A DNA stretch of 64,000 nucleotides from Staphylococcus pragensis (GCF_004785665.1 NZ_SRPJ01000006.1:1-64000), one strand, 5' to 3'. Shown: positions 8,290 through 17,341, counted from the stretch's first letter. Program-made: numbers and translations. Notes: a model not told the origin generated them from the sequence alone.

Positions 8290-8351
8290 ACAAAAATTGT
8301 CTGTGTAGTGGGTTATGATATGTAACAAATAAGTCGAGCGGAGGCGTTCTC

Positions 8352-8504
8352 ATGATTAAATTAGATAACAAAGCTAAGAAAATAGCAATTAAAGCTTTAT
8401 TAAAACCATCATTTTTAAGAAGTCCCGAAGAACACGCCATGGCTATGATATATAGTCGCACTATATGGATGAAAATACATAAAGGTAAAAAGTATTTAAT
8501 GTAA
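8352..8504 (+). CDS. Small basic protein, 50 residues
   Basis: Short ORF with a strong GGAGG 7 nt before its ATG. The product is basic, with an N-terminal KLDNKAKKIAIKALLKPSF helix-like segment, the stretch SPEEHAMAMIYSRTIWMKIH, and a Lys-rich end. There is no signal peptide or membrane helix. It follows the broken WYL regulator by 62 nt and could be in its operon or a separate unit. Its ribosome site and clean ORF make it likely to be real; I do not recognise the family. Confidence 0.6.
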   Translation: MIKLDNKAKKIAIKALLKPSFLRSPEEHAMAMIYSRTIWMKIHKGKKYLM

Positions 8505-8686
8505 TTGTTCGTTCATAATTAAATTGTAAATACTAAATTCAACTATTTGAAATAATAAGTCTTAAGGATGATTTCAAATAGGAGAATACTTTCTATATTA
8601 ATTAATGAAGATATGGATGTGTATGACATTTAATTTACGGCTATTGTCCAAATTTAATTATTAATTGTAGAAGGGAAATGTTTAAT

Positions 8687-9583
8687 TTGAGAATGAAAGG
8701 TGCACGCAATTTCTCGTATTTGAAGAATTGGGTAATCTTGGTAGTCAGTTTATTGGTGGTAGTGTTAGTGGTTGGCCTTTTTCATAAGGAAGCGGAAGCT
8801 ATAGAGGAGGGGCATCAAGGTGTGCCACATAAAGAGGAGACTAAGCACAAGTTACCTCATCCTCTTAATCATGAAAATGAAAAGGGGAAAGAGGAGAATA
8901 TCAATTTGGAGCCCGCTACACCGATTGTGCCAAAGATTCCACATAAAGACCATTTCCATTCAATGACGCAGCTCTTTGCGAATAGCCAGGAAGGTGTCGA
9001 TTGGAAGAAAGAGATTAAGAGAGTAGGCAGTAATGTCATCATTGTTGCGCCTCGCGGGGGTAATATTGAAAAGGGCACAACCGAATTAACAAAAATGGTG
9101 GCGAACCATAATCATTATGACTATTATTCGTTCACTGTCTTAAATCAACAGAATCCTGAAAAATTTCATGTGACTTCTTCGCATTATAATGATCCTACAT
9201 TACTGAATATGGTAAAATCAAAAGATTTTGCTGTATCAATTCATGGTGCGAAAGGTGATAAACCGATCATTTATTTAGGTGGATTAGATACAGAATTAAA
9301 AGAAGCGATAAAACAACAGTTATTAAAGCAACATTTTACAGTGAAAATTGCGCCATCTTACCTTGGTGGCGATTTGAAACAAAATTTTGTGAATCGCGAT
9401 TTTAAAGATAAAGGCGTGCAATTAGAATTGACAACTGCGTTTAGAAAGTCACTTTTTATTAATGAAAATATGTCACCGAAATCTAGAGCAAATAAGCAGA
9501 ACTGGTCACCAGTGATGTATAAATTCTCAGAAGCATTGGATAAAGCAATTAAACAAGTGGACGATTCAGGTAGGGATAGATAA
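8687..9583 (+). CDS. Poly-gamma-glutamate hydrolase-like (DUF867/PghP-type) protein, membrane-anchored
   Basis: Predicted protein of 298 residues from the TTG at 8687; the ATG at 8678 is only 2 nt from the AAGGG site. Residues about 14-31 form a membrane helix, followed by a His/Glu/Lys-rich spacer to about 90, then a catalytic-type domain outside the cell. The domain shows APRGGNIEKGTTEL, SIHGAKGD and YLGGLDTEL. These match the zinc amidohydrolase family of poly-gamma-glutamate hydrolase PghP and Bacillus YmaC, whose first motif is normally PHGG-IE-GT. Here the first metal-ligand His is Arg (residue 123, CGC at 9053-9055), one transition from CAC, so activity is doubtful. The neighbouring PGA-type gene at 10117 fits a polyglutamate theme. 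Confidence 0.7.
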   Translation: MRMKGARNFSYLKNWVILVVSLLVVVLVVGLFHKEAEAIEEGHQGVPHKEETKHKLPHPLNHENEKGKEENINLEPATPIVPKIPHKDHFHSMTQLFANSQEGVDWKKEIKRVGSNVIIVAPRGGNIEKGTTELTKMVANHNHYDYYSFTVLNQQNPEKFHVTSSHYNDPTLLNMVKSKDFAVSIHGAKGDKPIIYLGGLDTELKEAIKQQLLKQHFTVKIAPSYLGGDLKQNFVNRDFKDKGVQLELTTAFRKSLFINENMSPKSRANKQNWSPVMYKFSEALDKAIKQVDDSGRDR

Positions 9584-9584
9584 T

Positions 9585-9615
9585 AAACAAGGCTGCCAGC
9601 AGGGCAGTCTTGTTT
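9585..9615 (+). terminator. Terminator after the PGA hydrolase-like gene
   Basis: A 13-bp stem with one G-T pair (9585-9597 with 9603-9615) and a T run. Confidence 0.8.
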
Positions 9616-9631
9616 TAAATTAGTTTGAAAA

Positions 9632-9931
9632 CTATAGCTTTTTTTCTACTTTAAAATAAATGATAAATAAATACCAAACCATAATAACAATTTCAATTAT
9701 TAATAAAACATAAAAAAGATTATTTCTATCAAAAATTCCACTCACAATAACTATTGATAAATACTTCAAGGTATATTTAGAAAATAAAATTTGAGCTTTC
9801 ATCCAATTTTCATCATTTGCTAATGCTTTTTTAGTACGATATCCATATAATAAATTTCTTTCTTTTGGCGGAGAATTTTTGAAAATATAGCCAAAAATTC
9901 CCATCATAATACCTAGTGGCAATAATAACAT
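9632..9931 (-). CDS. SdpI family membrane protein
   Basis: Predicted integral membrane protein of 99 residues with three hydrophobic segments (LLLPLGIMMGIFGYIF, LKYLSIVIVSGIF, VLLIIEIVIMVWYLFIIYF). The conserved LLYGYRTKKALANDENWMKA region is the SdpI-family hallmark (GYRT followed by a Trp). In Bacillus, SdpI gives immunity to the SdpC toxin, but most family members have no known toxin partner, and none is visible here. GGAG lies 8 nt before the ATG. It is shorter than Bacillus SdpI and covers only the C-terminal domain, as many staphylococcal members do. Confidence 0.75.
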   Translation of the reverse strand: MLLLPLGIMMGIFGYIFKNSPPKERNLLYGYRTKKALANDENWMKAQILFSKYTLKYLSIVIVSGIFDRNNLFYVLLIIEIVIMVWYLFIIYFKVEKKL

Positions 9932-10116
9932 TATGTAAACTCCATTTATTTATCGATTTTTCTTAATTATAACATTTCATCATTTATATTAAATTGAATA
10001 TAAAATGTAACTGTTTTAAAATTAATAAATAGTATTATATAGATAAACTTTAAAATATTGTTCTGAATATAAAAGGTGCTTTATTTCTATTTCATCAAGA
10101 AAGAGGCGTTTTTCAA

Positions 10117-11259
10117 TTGTTCAAGTATTACTTTAGTTGCATTGCTCTTTTTTTAATTTTTGTGGTAATGGGTGGCATGGCATTAGCGACCGATACTAGT
10201 GAGAAAGCATCGGTTGTGGCAGTCGGTGATAATCTTATTCATCCCGTAGTTTATAATGATGCGCAACGCCAAGATGGCACTTTTGATTTTACTCCGATGT
10301 ATGAACACGTTAAGAAGGACATTCAACAACCTGATTTAGCTTTTGTGAATCAAGAATCTCCGCTTGGTGGAGATGATCGTCCGTTTTCAGGGTTTAAGCA
10401 GTTTAATACGCCAAGTCAAATTGCCCATGACGTTATAAGTACTGGCTTTGATATAGTTAACGGTGCGAATAATCATACGCTCGATCAAGGTGATGATGGT
10501 GTTCATAATCATATTCAAACTTGGAAGCATTATAAAGATAAGTCTTTGTTCACTGGCATTTATGATTCAGAAAAGGAAGCACAAGATATACATACGATAA
10601 CATCAAATGGTATTAAAGTGAGTGTGCTAAGTTACACATATGGTACGAATGATATGACGTCGCAATATCCTTATACAGTTAAAACGTTTGATGAACAAAC
10701 GATTAAACGTGATGTACGCAAAGCTAAGAAAGAAAGCGATGTTGTCATGGTATCAGCGCATTGGGGTAACGAGAATCACTTACAACCAAATAAAACACAA
10801 CAAAAGTATGCGCAACTCTTCGCTAATGAAGGTGTCGATATCGTGATAGGTACACATCCCCATGTGATACAACCTGTTGAATGGGTTAAAAGTCAGACTT
10901 CCCATCATAAAACACTTGTGGCTTATTCATTAGGTAATTTTCTGAATGGGCAATATGGAGGCAATGAAAATAACCAATTGTTAGGACGTATTAATTTCGA
11001 TATTGTGAAGACGCCTAAAGATGTGCATGTAGATCATGTAACGTGGACGAGTATGGTTAATCACTATGAGCAAGCTAATCCTTACAATAAAAACACACGA
11101 CAGAACTTCCGTATCTACAATTTAGATGATTATAATGACCAACTTGTCCGAAAACATGGTTTACAAAATGACCCGCAAAGCGAATGGAATATTCATCATC
11201 TACAAGATATCACTAAACAGGTGATTGATAATCAATTATTAAATGAAAAAAGCATTTAA
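10117..11259 (+). CDS. CapA/YwtB-like poly-gamma-glutamate biosynthesis protein
   Basis: Predicted 380-residue protein starting at TTG with an AGAGG site upstream. Residues about 5-24 are a signal or anchor segment; the rest is one PGA_cap (metallophosphatase-like) domain. Its landmarks are AVGDNLIH, FVNQESPLGG, GANNHTLDQGDDG, SAHWGNE, GTHPHVIQPVE and YSLGNFL. In Bacillus and S. epidermidis, CapA/PgsA acts with CapB and CapC in polyglutamate synthesis and export. No capB/capC ligase genes are in this window, so this is either a stand-alone homologue with another role or a relic of a polyglutamate system. It lies near a polyglutamate hydrolase-like gene but is not cotranscribed with it. Confidence 0.85.
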   Translation: MFKYYFSCIALFLIFVVMGGMALATDTSEKASVVAVGDNLIHPVVYNDAQRQDGTFDFTPMYEHVKKDIQQPDLAFVNQESPLGGDDRPFSGFKQFNTPSQIAHDVISTGFDIVNGANNHTLDQGDDGVHNHIQTWKHYKDKSLFTGIYDSEKEAQDIHTITSNGIKVSVLSYTYGTNDMTSQYPYTVKTFDEQTIKRDVRKAKKESDVVMVSAHWGNENHLQPNKTQQKYAQLFANEGVDIVIGTHPHVIQPVEWVKSQTSHHKTLVAYSLGNFLNGQYGGNENNQLLGRINFDIVKTPKDVHVDHVTWTSMVNHYEQANPYNKNTRQNFRIYNLDDYNDQLVRKHGLQNDPQSEWNIHHLQDITKQVIDNQLLNEKSI

Positions 11260-11290
11260 GACAACACGCAATTACTTCACAGAAACACAA

Positions 11291-11332
11291 AAAAGCTAAT
11301 GTGCAGAAACTTATCTCTACACATTAGCTTTT
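11291..11332. terminator. Bidirectional terminator between the CapA-like gene and ipdC
   Basis: A 13-bp stem (11291-11303 with 11320-11332) between convergent genes, A-rich before and T-rich after. Confidence 0.85.
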
Positions 11333-11377
11333 CTTCTTTTAAGCGCTCAATTAGACACTCGCCCCACGCGCTTCTAA

Positions 11378-13018
11378 CTATTTATTTTGTTCTGCGAAAG
11401 CTTTTGAGATGTCACGTAATTTTTCTGGTGCATCATCCCAATTCATTCTAACTTCAGTGAAATGCATTTGATCAGGTGCATCATTAATTTCGTCAAACAC
11501 GCGTTTCAAGTCATTTGATGTTTTAACATCATGCACTGCAACATTATCTCCGCCAAATACTTTAGGTAACGCTTTGTAATCCCACATACGAATATCGTTG
11601 TAAGGCTCTTCCATACCATGAATTAAGCGTTCAACTGTGTATCCGTCATTATTAATAACGAAGATGATTGGTTTAATATTGTGGCGAATCATTGTTGATA
11701 ATTCTTGAACGGTTAATTGTAATGAACCATCGCCAATTAATAAGATGTTACGACGTGACGCGTCAGCCATTTGAGTACCTAGTGTTGATGGTAATGTGTA
11801 GCCAATTGAGCCCCATAACGGTTGACCGATAAATGACATACCTTGAGGTAAAGCTAATTCGTATGACCCAAAGAATGATGTACCTTGTTCAGCGATTAGG
11901 ATGTCATCGCCACCAATGAATTCTTGCATCATTTTGAAGTATGTCTCTTGTGTTAAAGCATCGTCAGTTAAATCATAATTGCCTTCTTCTGCTTTTTTAA
12001 AAGTAGGGAACGTACCGTCATAATGATAATCTATATTACTTAAATCAGCCAATAAATTAGGTAATGTGACATCTTCTTCAACAATATTGTCTAATTTGAA
12101 ATGACGGTGGTTAAGCATTACCACTTCATCAATATTAAACTCATAAGCGAAACCTGCAGTCGCTGAATCTGTTAATTTAGCCCCAATATTTAAAATCGCA
12201 TCGCTGTTATTTACATAATCTTTAATATCTTCGTCAGCAATTTTACCGTCAAAGATGCCAATGTAGTGTTCATTTTCTTCATTAAAAGCACCTTTACCTA
12301 ATGATAATTGTACAACTGGAATATTCGTTTTATTTACAAATTGTTCTAATTCATCATGTAAATGGAAACTATTAATTTCATGACCTGCGATAATGACAGG
12401 TTGTTTCGCGTTATTTAATTTATCTGCAACCATATCTACATAGCGACTTAAATCTTGTTTAGGAGTTAATGCCACTTCATATGGTTTGCTAATTTCAATT
12501 TCTTCCATTGCAACATCGATTGGTAAGTGAATGTGAACAGGACGACGTTCGCGAATCGCTGCATTAATCACTCTAGGAATTTCGATTGTCGCATTCTCAG
12601 GTGTAATGTACGCTTGCGCTGTAGTAATAGGTTCAAACATTTTGCGATAACTATCAAATTTGCCTTCACCAAGTGAGTGGTGAACGTATTTGCCAGCATT
12701 TTCAACTGCTCTTGTAGGCGCACCAGTTAAAGCGATAACAGGAACACGCTCTGCATATGAACCTGCGATACCGTTCACTGCACTTAATTCACCTACACCA
12801 AATGTAGTAACAAGGACGCCAAGTCCATGAATACGTGCATAACCATCTGCTGCATAACTACCATTTAATTCGTTTGTAGTGCCAATCCATTCCACGCCAT
12901 CATGACGTACAATGTCATCTAAGAAAGCTAAGTTGAAATCTCCAGGCACACCAAATATTTTATCTACCCCTGCTGCATGTACTGAATCCATTAAATATTG
13001 TCCTACACGTCGTTTCAT
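11378..13018 (-). CDS. ipdC: Thiamine-diphosphate-dependent indolepyruvate/pyruvate decarboxylase
   Basis: Predicted cytosolic enzyme of 546 residues. The ATG at 13018 is 7 nt from GGTGG and preferred over ATG 13024. It has the three-domain ThDP fold: an N-terminal PYR domain with the cofactor-activating Glu50 in TTNELNGSYAADGYAR, a middle domain, and a C-terminal PP domain with the ThDP/Mg motif GDGSLQ (from residue 429) to NND about 30 residues later. Closest known proteins are staphylococcal IpdC and the pyruvate/phenylpyruvate decarboxylases; the reaction is 2-keto-acid to aldehyde plus CO2. Which keto-acid is used cannot be told from sequence. A MarR regulator is transcribed divergently and is a plausible controller. 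Confidence 0.9.
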   Translation of the reverse strand: MKRRVGQYLMDSVHAAGVDKIFGVPGDFNLAFLDDIVRHDGVEWIGTTNELNGSYAADGYARIHGLGVLVTTFGVGELSAVNGIAGSYAERVPVIALTGAPTRAVENAGKYVHHSLGEGKFDSYRKMFEPITTAQAYITPENATIEIPRVINAAIRERRPVHIHLPIDVAMEEIEISKPYEVALTPKQDLSRYVDMVADKLNNAKQPVIIAGHEINSFHLHDELEQFVNKTNIPVVQLSLGKGAFNEENEHYIGIFDGKIADEDIKDYVNNSDAILNIGAKLTDSATAGFAYEFNIDEVVMLNHRHFKLDNIVEEDVTLPNLLADLSNIDYHYDGTFPTFKKAEEGNYDLTDDALTQETYFKMMQEFIGGDDILIAEQGTSFFGSYELALPQGMSFIGQPLWGSIGYTLPSTLGTQMADASRRNILLIGDGSLQLTVQELSTMIRHNIKPIIFVINNDGYTVERLIHGMEEPYNDIRMWDYKALPKVFGGDNVAVHDVKTSNDLKRVFDEINDAPDQMHFTEVRMNWDDAPEKLRDISKAFAEQNK

Positions 13019-13101
13019 ATTCATTCCACCTTTTTCTATATTTAGAATACACTTACACTATAATCTGTACTTAAATTAAAGTCAATAAACTTGACCTTTT
13101 A

Positions 13102-13130
13102 ATGACCTTTTTCTGAAAATTGTTTATAAT
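13102..13130 (+). promoter_or_regulatory. Likely promoter of the MarR gene
   Basis: -35 ATGACC (13102-13107), 17-nt spacer, -10 TATAAT (13125-13130), 36 nt before the chosen ATG. Confidence 0.55.
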
Positions 13131-13166
13131 ATGGATAATAATTCCCAATACAAAGGAAAGAAGTCT

Positions 13167-13616
13167 ATGGATAGTAATAAAAAAGATTATGAACATATGT
13201 TGTTTTATTTCGCATACAAGACATTCATTACCACGGCTGATGAAATTATTGAAAAGTATGGCATGAGTCGACAACACCATCGATTTTTGTTTTTCATAAA
13301 TAAATTGCCTGGCATTACAATTAAACAATTATTGAAAACATTGGAAATTTCAAAACAGGGTTCACATGCGACATTGCGCAAATTAAAAGAAGAAGGGTTA
13401 ATCATTGAACAAACTTCAGAAGAAGATCGTCGCGTTAAACAATTATTTCCGACGCCAAAAGGAAGTAAGTTAATTGATAAATTAAACAAAGCGCAAGATG
13501 ATTTGATGCAAAGCACCTTTCAAAAAGTAGGGCACGACTGGTACGCCATTATGGAAGAACTGTCTAACCGTCGCGAAGGCTTCCAAGGCATCCAACACTT
13601 AAAAAATGAAGAATGA
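13167..13616 (+). CDS. MarR family transcriptional regulator
   Basis: Predicted 149-residue regulator. The ATG at 13167 is used because an AAAGGAAAG site precedes it; the upstream ATG at 13131 sits directly after the -10 box. The winged-helix region is clear: GITIKQLLKTLEISKQGSHATLRKL (recognition helix), then EEGLIIEQTSEEDRRVKQLFPTPKG (wing, with the conserved DxR). Flanking helices form the usual dimer interface. It is divergent from ipdC and upstream of azoR, so either may be a target. MarR proteins commonly sense aromatic or redox-active compounds, which would suit both enzymes; this is inference. Confidence 0.88.
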   Translation: MDSNKKDYEHMLFYFAYKTFITTADEIIEKYGMSRQHHRFLFFINKLPGITIKQLLKTLEISKQGSHATLRKLKEEGLIIEQTSEEDRRVKQLFPTPKGSKLIDKLNKAQDDLMQSTFQKVGHDWYAIMEELSNRREGFQGIQHLKNEE

Positions 13617-13640
13617 CTTTGAATACTAGATGAAATAATA

Positions 13641-13677
13641 AGGGCGAGAAACTAGATTAATTTCAGTTTCTCGCCTT
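13641..13677. terminator. Bidirectional terminator between marR and azoR
   Basis: A 13-bp stem with one G-T pair (13641-13653 with 13665-13677) between convergent genes. Confidence 0.82.
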
Positions 13678-13689
13678 TAGTTATAATAA

Positions 13690-14316
13690 TTAGAATGTTT
13701 TAGCTAATTCTTTAGCTTCAGCAATTGATGCTGCTTTAATTTCTTCAGTTTTCTCAGGTTCAGCATTATGACCTTCAATGATAATTGTTTCATATGAAGG
13801 AACGCCTAAGAATGTCATAATATTTCTTAAGTAGCGATCACCACTTTCAACTTCAGCGTCTGGGCCTTCTGTGTAATAACCACCACGTGATTGAATGTGT
13901 AATGCTTTTTTATCAGTTAAAAGACCTTGAGGACCTTCAGCTGTATATTTGAAAGTTTTACCAGCAATTGAAATCGCATCAATATATGCTTTCAATACAG
14001 GAGGAAATGATAAGTTCCACATTGGTGATACAAATACATATTTATCAGCTGCTAAAAACTCATCTAGAATTTCACTTAAACGATTCACTTTTTGTTGTTC
14101 ATCACTAGTTAATTCATCACCGTTACGTAATTTACCCCAACCAGTTAATACATCTTTATCAATCATAGGAATATCTTCTTTGAATAAGTCGATGTGTTTT
14201 ACTTCATCATTAAAATGGTTCTCTTTGTAAGCATCAGTAAATGCTTTACCAGCAGCCATAGAATTAGAAGCTAATTCATCTAAAGGGTGTGCTATAATAT
14301 ATAATAATTTAGTCAT
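13690..14316 (-). CDS. azoR: FMN-dependent NADH-azoreductase
   Basis: Predicted flavodoxin-fold enzyme of 208 residues. AzoR reduces azo dyes and quinones with NADH in a two-electron reaction and helps against quinone and thiol stress. Landmarks: [20 protein letters not shown] at the start (FMN phosphate site), [20 protein letters not shown] (isoalloxazine site) and [10 protein letters not shown]. Length matches the family. A GGAG site precedes the ATG. It is a single gene convergent with the MarR regulator. Confidence 0.93.
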   Translation of the reverse strand: MTKLLYIIAHPLDELASNSMAAGKAFTDAYKENHFNDEVKHIDLFKEDIPMIDKDVLTGWGKLRNGDELTSDEQQKVNRLSEILDEFLAADKYVFVSPMWNLSFPPVLKAYIDAISIAGKTFKYTAEGPQGLLTDKKALHIQSRGGYYTEGPDAEVESGDRYLRNIMTFLGVPSYETIIIEGHNAEPEKTEEIKAASIAEAKELAKTF

Positions 14317-14537
14317 AATAGTTCTCCTACAAATAATTATTTCGAAATCGATATAATTAATATATTCGATTTTTAAATTATTACAATACTTTCATAAAAA
14401 AATCAGTCCAATGGGGTATGTAATTCTTTTAGGCATCTTTAAAAAAGATACTAAGTAAGTGTATAATAGAGATATATTTAGATTCACTACATAAAGAAGA
14501 GATCTAATTAGTGTAGAACCTTAAAGGAGTGATAGAC

Positions 14538-14639
14538 ATGAGAGGATTACTAATTACATTAGTTTTAGGTGTAGCTGCATTTGTCGGTTTCAAGAAATAT
14601 CAAAATAAAGTTAATGAAATGCCTAATATTGAATATTAA
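14538..14639 (+). CDS. Tiny single-pass membrane peptide, 33 residues
   Basis: A well-formed AAAGGAG site precedes the ATG. The peptide MRGLLITLVLGVAAFVGFKK has one hydrophobic helix with positive charge on its far side, followed by a short polar tail ending EY. A terminator follows immediately. This is the profile of a real small membrane protein; type I toxin peptides have the same look, but I see no antisense RNA promoter here. Family and function unknown. Confidence 0.65.
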   Translation: MRGLLITLVLGVAAFVGFKKYQNKVNEMPNIEY

Positions 14640-14648
14640 AAATAATGA

Positions 14649-14686
14649 GTCAAGATATTTTCATATGGAAAATGTCTTGGCTTTTT
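14649..14686 (+). terminator. Terminator after the 33-residue peptide
   Basis: A 14-bp stem with two G-T pairs (14649-14662 with 14668-14681) and a T run (14682-14686). Confidence 0.8.
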
Positions 14687-14870
14687 ATATTTTGTGAAAT
14701 ATACATATTATTTATTAAATTTAGTGTAATTGAAAAATTATTAACTGAATTAAAGCGTGTATATATTTCTAAAAAGTCAAATTAATTTTATTTATATATA
14801 TTGAAATAATTAATGATTTTCTTTTAAAACGACACATGATGACCGGGCAATATTATATAATGACGGGAGG

Positions 14871-14910
14871 TACTTATCCAATTATTCCACTCGGATTAAT
14901 TGGATAAGTA
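14871..14910 (+). promoter_or_regulatory. Perfect 14-bp inverted repeat in the capsule leader
   Basis: The 480-base gap before capA holds a perfect inverted repeat (14871-14884 with 14897-14910, 12-nt loop) not followed by a T run, so it is not a terminator. A TATAAT lies just upstream (14856-14861) but with no good -35. The repeat could be a regulator site or a leader-RNA hairpin. Another TATAAT-like element occurs near 15020. I see no gene in this gap. Confidence 0.6.
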
Positions 14911-15166
14911 AAATGGAGGTTTAGTGAAATACGAAAATTTACATGATATTTACACAATTTTAAATGTTATTTCTAAAACTTTAGATAAGATGAACTGTAA
15001 TGTTTTTTTAATTGCATTATAATATTAAATTAGAAAATTAATAATTGATTAAATTTCTAAAGTGAAAATCTCAATATAATACACTTTTATATTTTTGAAA
15101 TTATGTTGTAAAAACATATATATATAAATATAAAATTAATATCGAAATCAATCATTGGAGGTAAAT

Positions 15167-15829
15167 ATGGAAAATTCACTGGATTTATCAAAATTTATAG
15201 ATGCTATTAAAAATAATTGGAAACTACTTGTAATTCTTCCGATTATTTTTATGCTTATCAGTTTATTAATTACTTTATTTTTAATGAAACCCGAGTATGA
15301 AGCAAATACTCAAGTATTAGTTAACCAAAAAGATAAAAGTAATGAATATATGGCGCAAGAAGTTCAAAGTAATTTGCAATTAGTTAATACATACGCTGAA
15401 ATTTTAAAAAGTCCTCGTATAATCGACGATGTTGCTGAAAAGAATGAAAAATATTCGGCTTCAGACATAAAAGAAATGTTAGAGGTTACAACTGGAACTG
15501 ATACTCAAATTTTAAATATTAATGTTAAAAGTGAAAGCAAAAAAGATGCGGAAACAGTTGCAAATGATATAGCACAAGTTTTTAGTAAAGATATGCCTAA
15601 AATTATGAACGTTGATAATGTTTCAGTACTATCAAAAGCTGATGGAACAGCTAAAAAAGTTTCACCAAAACCAGCTCAAAACATTGTTATTGGTTTAGTG
15701 CTTGGATTACTTTTAGCGATATTATTAATTGTTGTTAAGCAATTATTTGATAGAAGAATCAGAACAGAAGAAGATGTAACTAGAGAATTAAATATTCCAG
15801 TATTAGGATCAATTCAAAAACTGAAATAG
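15167..15829 (+). CDS. capA: CapA, transmembrane activator of capsule tyrosine kinase
   Basis: Predicted Wzz-type membrane protein of 220 residues, first gene of the capsule operon. GGAGG lies 7 nt before this ATG; the in-frame TTG at 15155 overlaps the site. Helix 1 is at about 22-42 (LLVILPIIFMLISLLITLFL). An extracytoplasmic coiled domain follows with the family segment YEANTQVLVNQKDKS, and helix 2 lies near 172-192 (IVIGLVLGLLLAILLIVV). It ends with the cytosolic RRIRTEEDVTRELNIPVLG tail that contacts and activates the kinase CapB. CapA/CapB together control chain length and polymer export. capB starts 11 nt downstream. Confidence 0.93.
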   Translation: MENSLDLSKFIDAIKNNWKLLVILPIIFMLISLLITLFLMKPEYEANTQVLVNQKDKSNEYMAQEVQSNLQLVNTYAEILKSPRIIDDVAEKNEKYSASDIKEMLEVTTGTDTQILNINVKSESKKDAETVANDIAQVFSKDMPKIMNVDNVSVLSKADGTAKKVSPKPAQNIVIGLVLGLLLAILLIVVKQLFDRRIRTEEDVTRELNIPVLGSIQKLK

Positions 15830-15840
15830 GAGTAATTTTT

Positions 15841-16539
15841 ATGACTAAAAAAATTGAAAAACGTAAAAAACTACAAACACCATTATTTGTTGAAGATAAG
15901 CCTAAATCAATTGTAAGTGAAAAGGTTCGAGGAATAAGATCAAATATTATGTTTTCTGGTGTTGAAGAAATTAAAAGTATTATAGTGACATCTGAGAAGC
16001 CAGCAGCAGGCAAAAGTATTTTATCAGCGAATATTGCAATCACATATGCACAAGCTGGATATAAAACATTAATAATCGATGGAGATATGCGTAAACCTAC
16101 TCAACATTATCATTTTGAAACTTCAAATTACGATGGATTATCTAATTTAATAATCGGAAAATCTGATTTTGACAAGGCAATTAGAGCTACAAGAGTTGAA
16201 AATTTAGATTTATTGACATCTGGACCAGTACCGCCTAATCCGTCAGAGTTAATTGCATCAAAGCAGTTTGAAAAAATCTTAGAAAAATTAGGAGATATAT
16301 ACGATTTTATCTTAATTGACACACCACCGGTAATTTCGGTTACAGATGCTCAAGTTTACCTTAGAAATGTAAGAGACTGTGTTATTATCATCGATTCAGA
16401 AAGAAATAATAAAAACGAACTGAAGAAAGCAAAACAACTAATTGATCAAGCTGATGGTCATTTACTAGGTGCTGTGCTTAATAAAACGCCAAAGGATAAA
16501 TCATCAAGTTATTATTATTATTATGGAGAGGACAATTAA
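15841..16539 (+). CDS. capB: CapB, bacterial tyrosine kinase of capsule synthesis
   Basis: Predicted cytosolic BY-kinase of 232 residues. Walker A SEKPAAGKS (51-59), Walker A' LIIDGDMRKP (77-86) and Walker B FILIDTPP (156-163) are all intact. The C terminus carries a cluster of five tyrosines (224-228), the autophosphorylation site. CapB needs the CapA tail for activity, phosphorylates itself and capsule enzymes such as CapO, and is dephosphorylated by CapC. Gene order and spacing (11 nt from capA, 1 nt to capC) show tight coupling. Confidence 0.95.
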   Translation: MTKKIEKRKKLQTPLFVEDKPKSIVSEKVRGIRSNIMFSGVEEIKSIIVTSEKPAAGKSILSANIAITYAQAGYKTLIIDGDMRKPTQHYHFETSNYDGLSNLIIGKSDFDKAIRATRVENLDLLTSGPVPPNPSELIASKQFEKILEKLGDIYDFILIDTPPVISVTDAQVYLRNVRDCVIIIDSERNNKNELKKAKQLIDQADGHLLGAVLNKTPKDKSSSYYYYYGEDN

Positions 16540-16540
16540 A

Positions 16541-17308
16541 ATGATTGATATACATAATCATATTTTAATTGATGTAGATGATGGTCCTAAAACTAAAGAA
16601 GACGCAATAGCTTTATTAAAACAAGCTAAAAGCGAGGGAGTTTCGCATATTTTTGCGACTCCCCATCATCTTAGCCCAGGTTTTGATAATGAATACGGAA
16701 ATGTCAAAGAAAAACTACAACAACTTTTAGATATGGATGAAGTGAAAAAATTAGGAATAAACCTTTATCCAGGTCAAGAAATAAGAATAAGCGACCAAAT
16801 AATTCCACAATTAGACAAAGGCGAGGCTATTGGGTTGAATCACTCTAAGTACTTATTAATTGAGCTACCATCAAGAGGCGTTCCACACTATACGAATCGC
16901 CTTTTTTTTGAATTACAAGCTAAAGGCTATGTTCCAATAATAGCTCATCCTGAGAGGAATAAAGAAATCAGCCAAAATTTAGATTTGTTATTCGATCTTG
17001 TTAATGCCGGTGCATTGAGTCAATTAACTTCCGCATCATTAATTGGTAAACATGGAAAAAAATTACAGAAAATTTCGATGCAAATGATTGAAAATAACTT
17101 AACTCATTTTATAGCATCAGATGCTCATCATGAATCTAATAGGCCATTTATTATGAACAGTTTAATGAAAGATAAAAAAATACAAAAATATGAAGAAAAC
17201 ATAAAAGAGTATATGAATAATGCAAAATTTGTAATTAATAATGATGATTTTGCAAAAAAACAACCAACTCAAGATTTTAAGCAAAAAAAATTATTTGGCT
17301 TATTTTAA
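16541..17308 (+). CDS. capC: CapC, PHP-type protein-tyrosine phosphatase
   Basis: Predicted metal-dependent phosphatase of 255 residues. The ATG at 16541 is preceded by GGAGAGG inside the capB end; upstream in-frame starts lie within capB. PHP-fold metal ligands are visible: MIDIHNHIL (His5, His7), ATPHHLSP (His42, His43), YPGQEIRI (Glu), IIAHPER and the terminal ASDAHH. It removes phosphate from CapB and so resets the kinase cycle. Third gene of the operon. Confidence 0.94.
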   Translation: MIDIHNHILIDVDDGPKTKEDAIALLKQAKSEGVSHIFATPHHLSPGFDNEYGNVKEKLQQLLDMDEVKKLGINLYPGQEIRISDQIIPQLDKGEAIGLNHSKYLLIELPSRGVPHYTNRLFFELQAKGYVPIIAHPERNKEISQNLDLLFDLVNAGALSQLTSASLIGKHGKKLQKISMQMIENNLTHFIASDAHHESNRPFIMNSLMKDKKIQKYEENIKEYMNNAKFVINNDDFAKKQPTQDFKQKKLFGLF

Positions 17309-17341
17309 TAATTTAGGAAAGTAAGTTAGGGGGATAGATGC

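Noticed and set aside
8287..8301. Small hairpin after the WYL gene
   Set aside because: Only 6 bp with a 3-nt loop and no T run; too weak to call a terminator.
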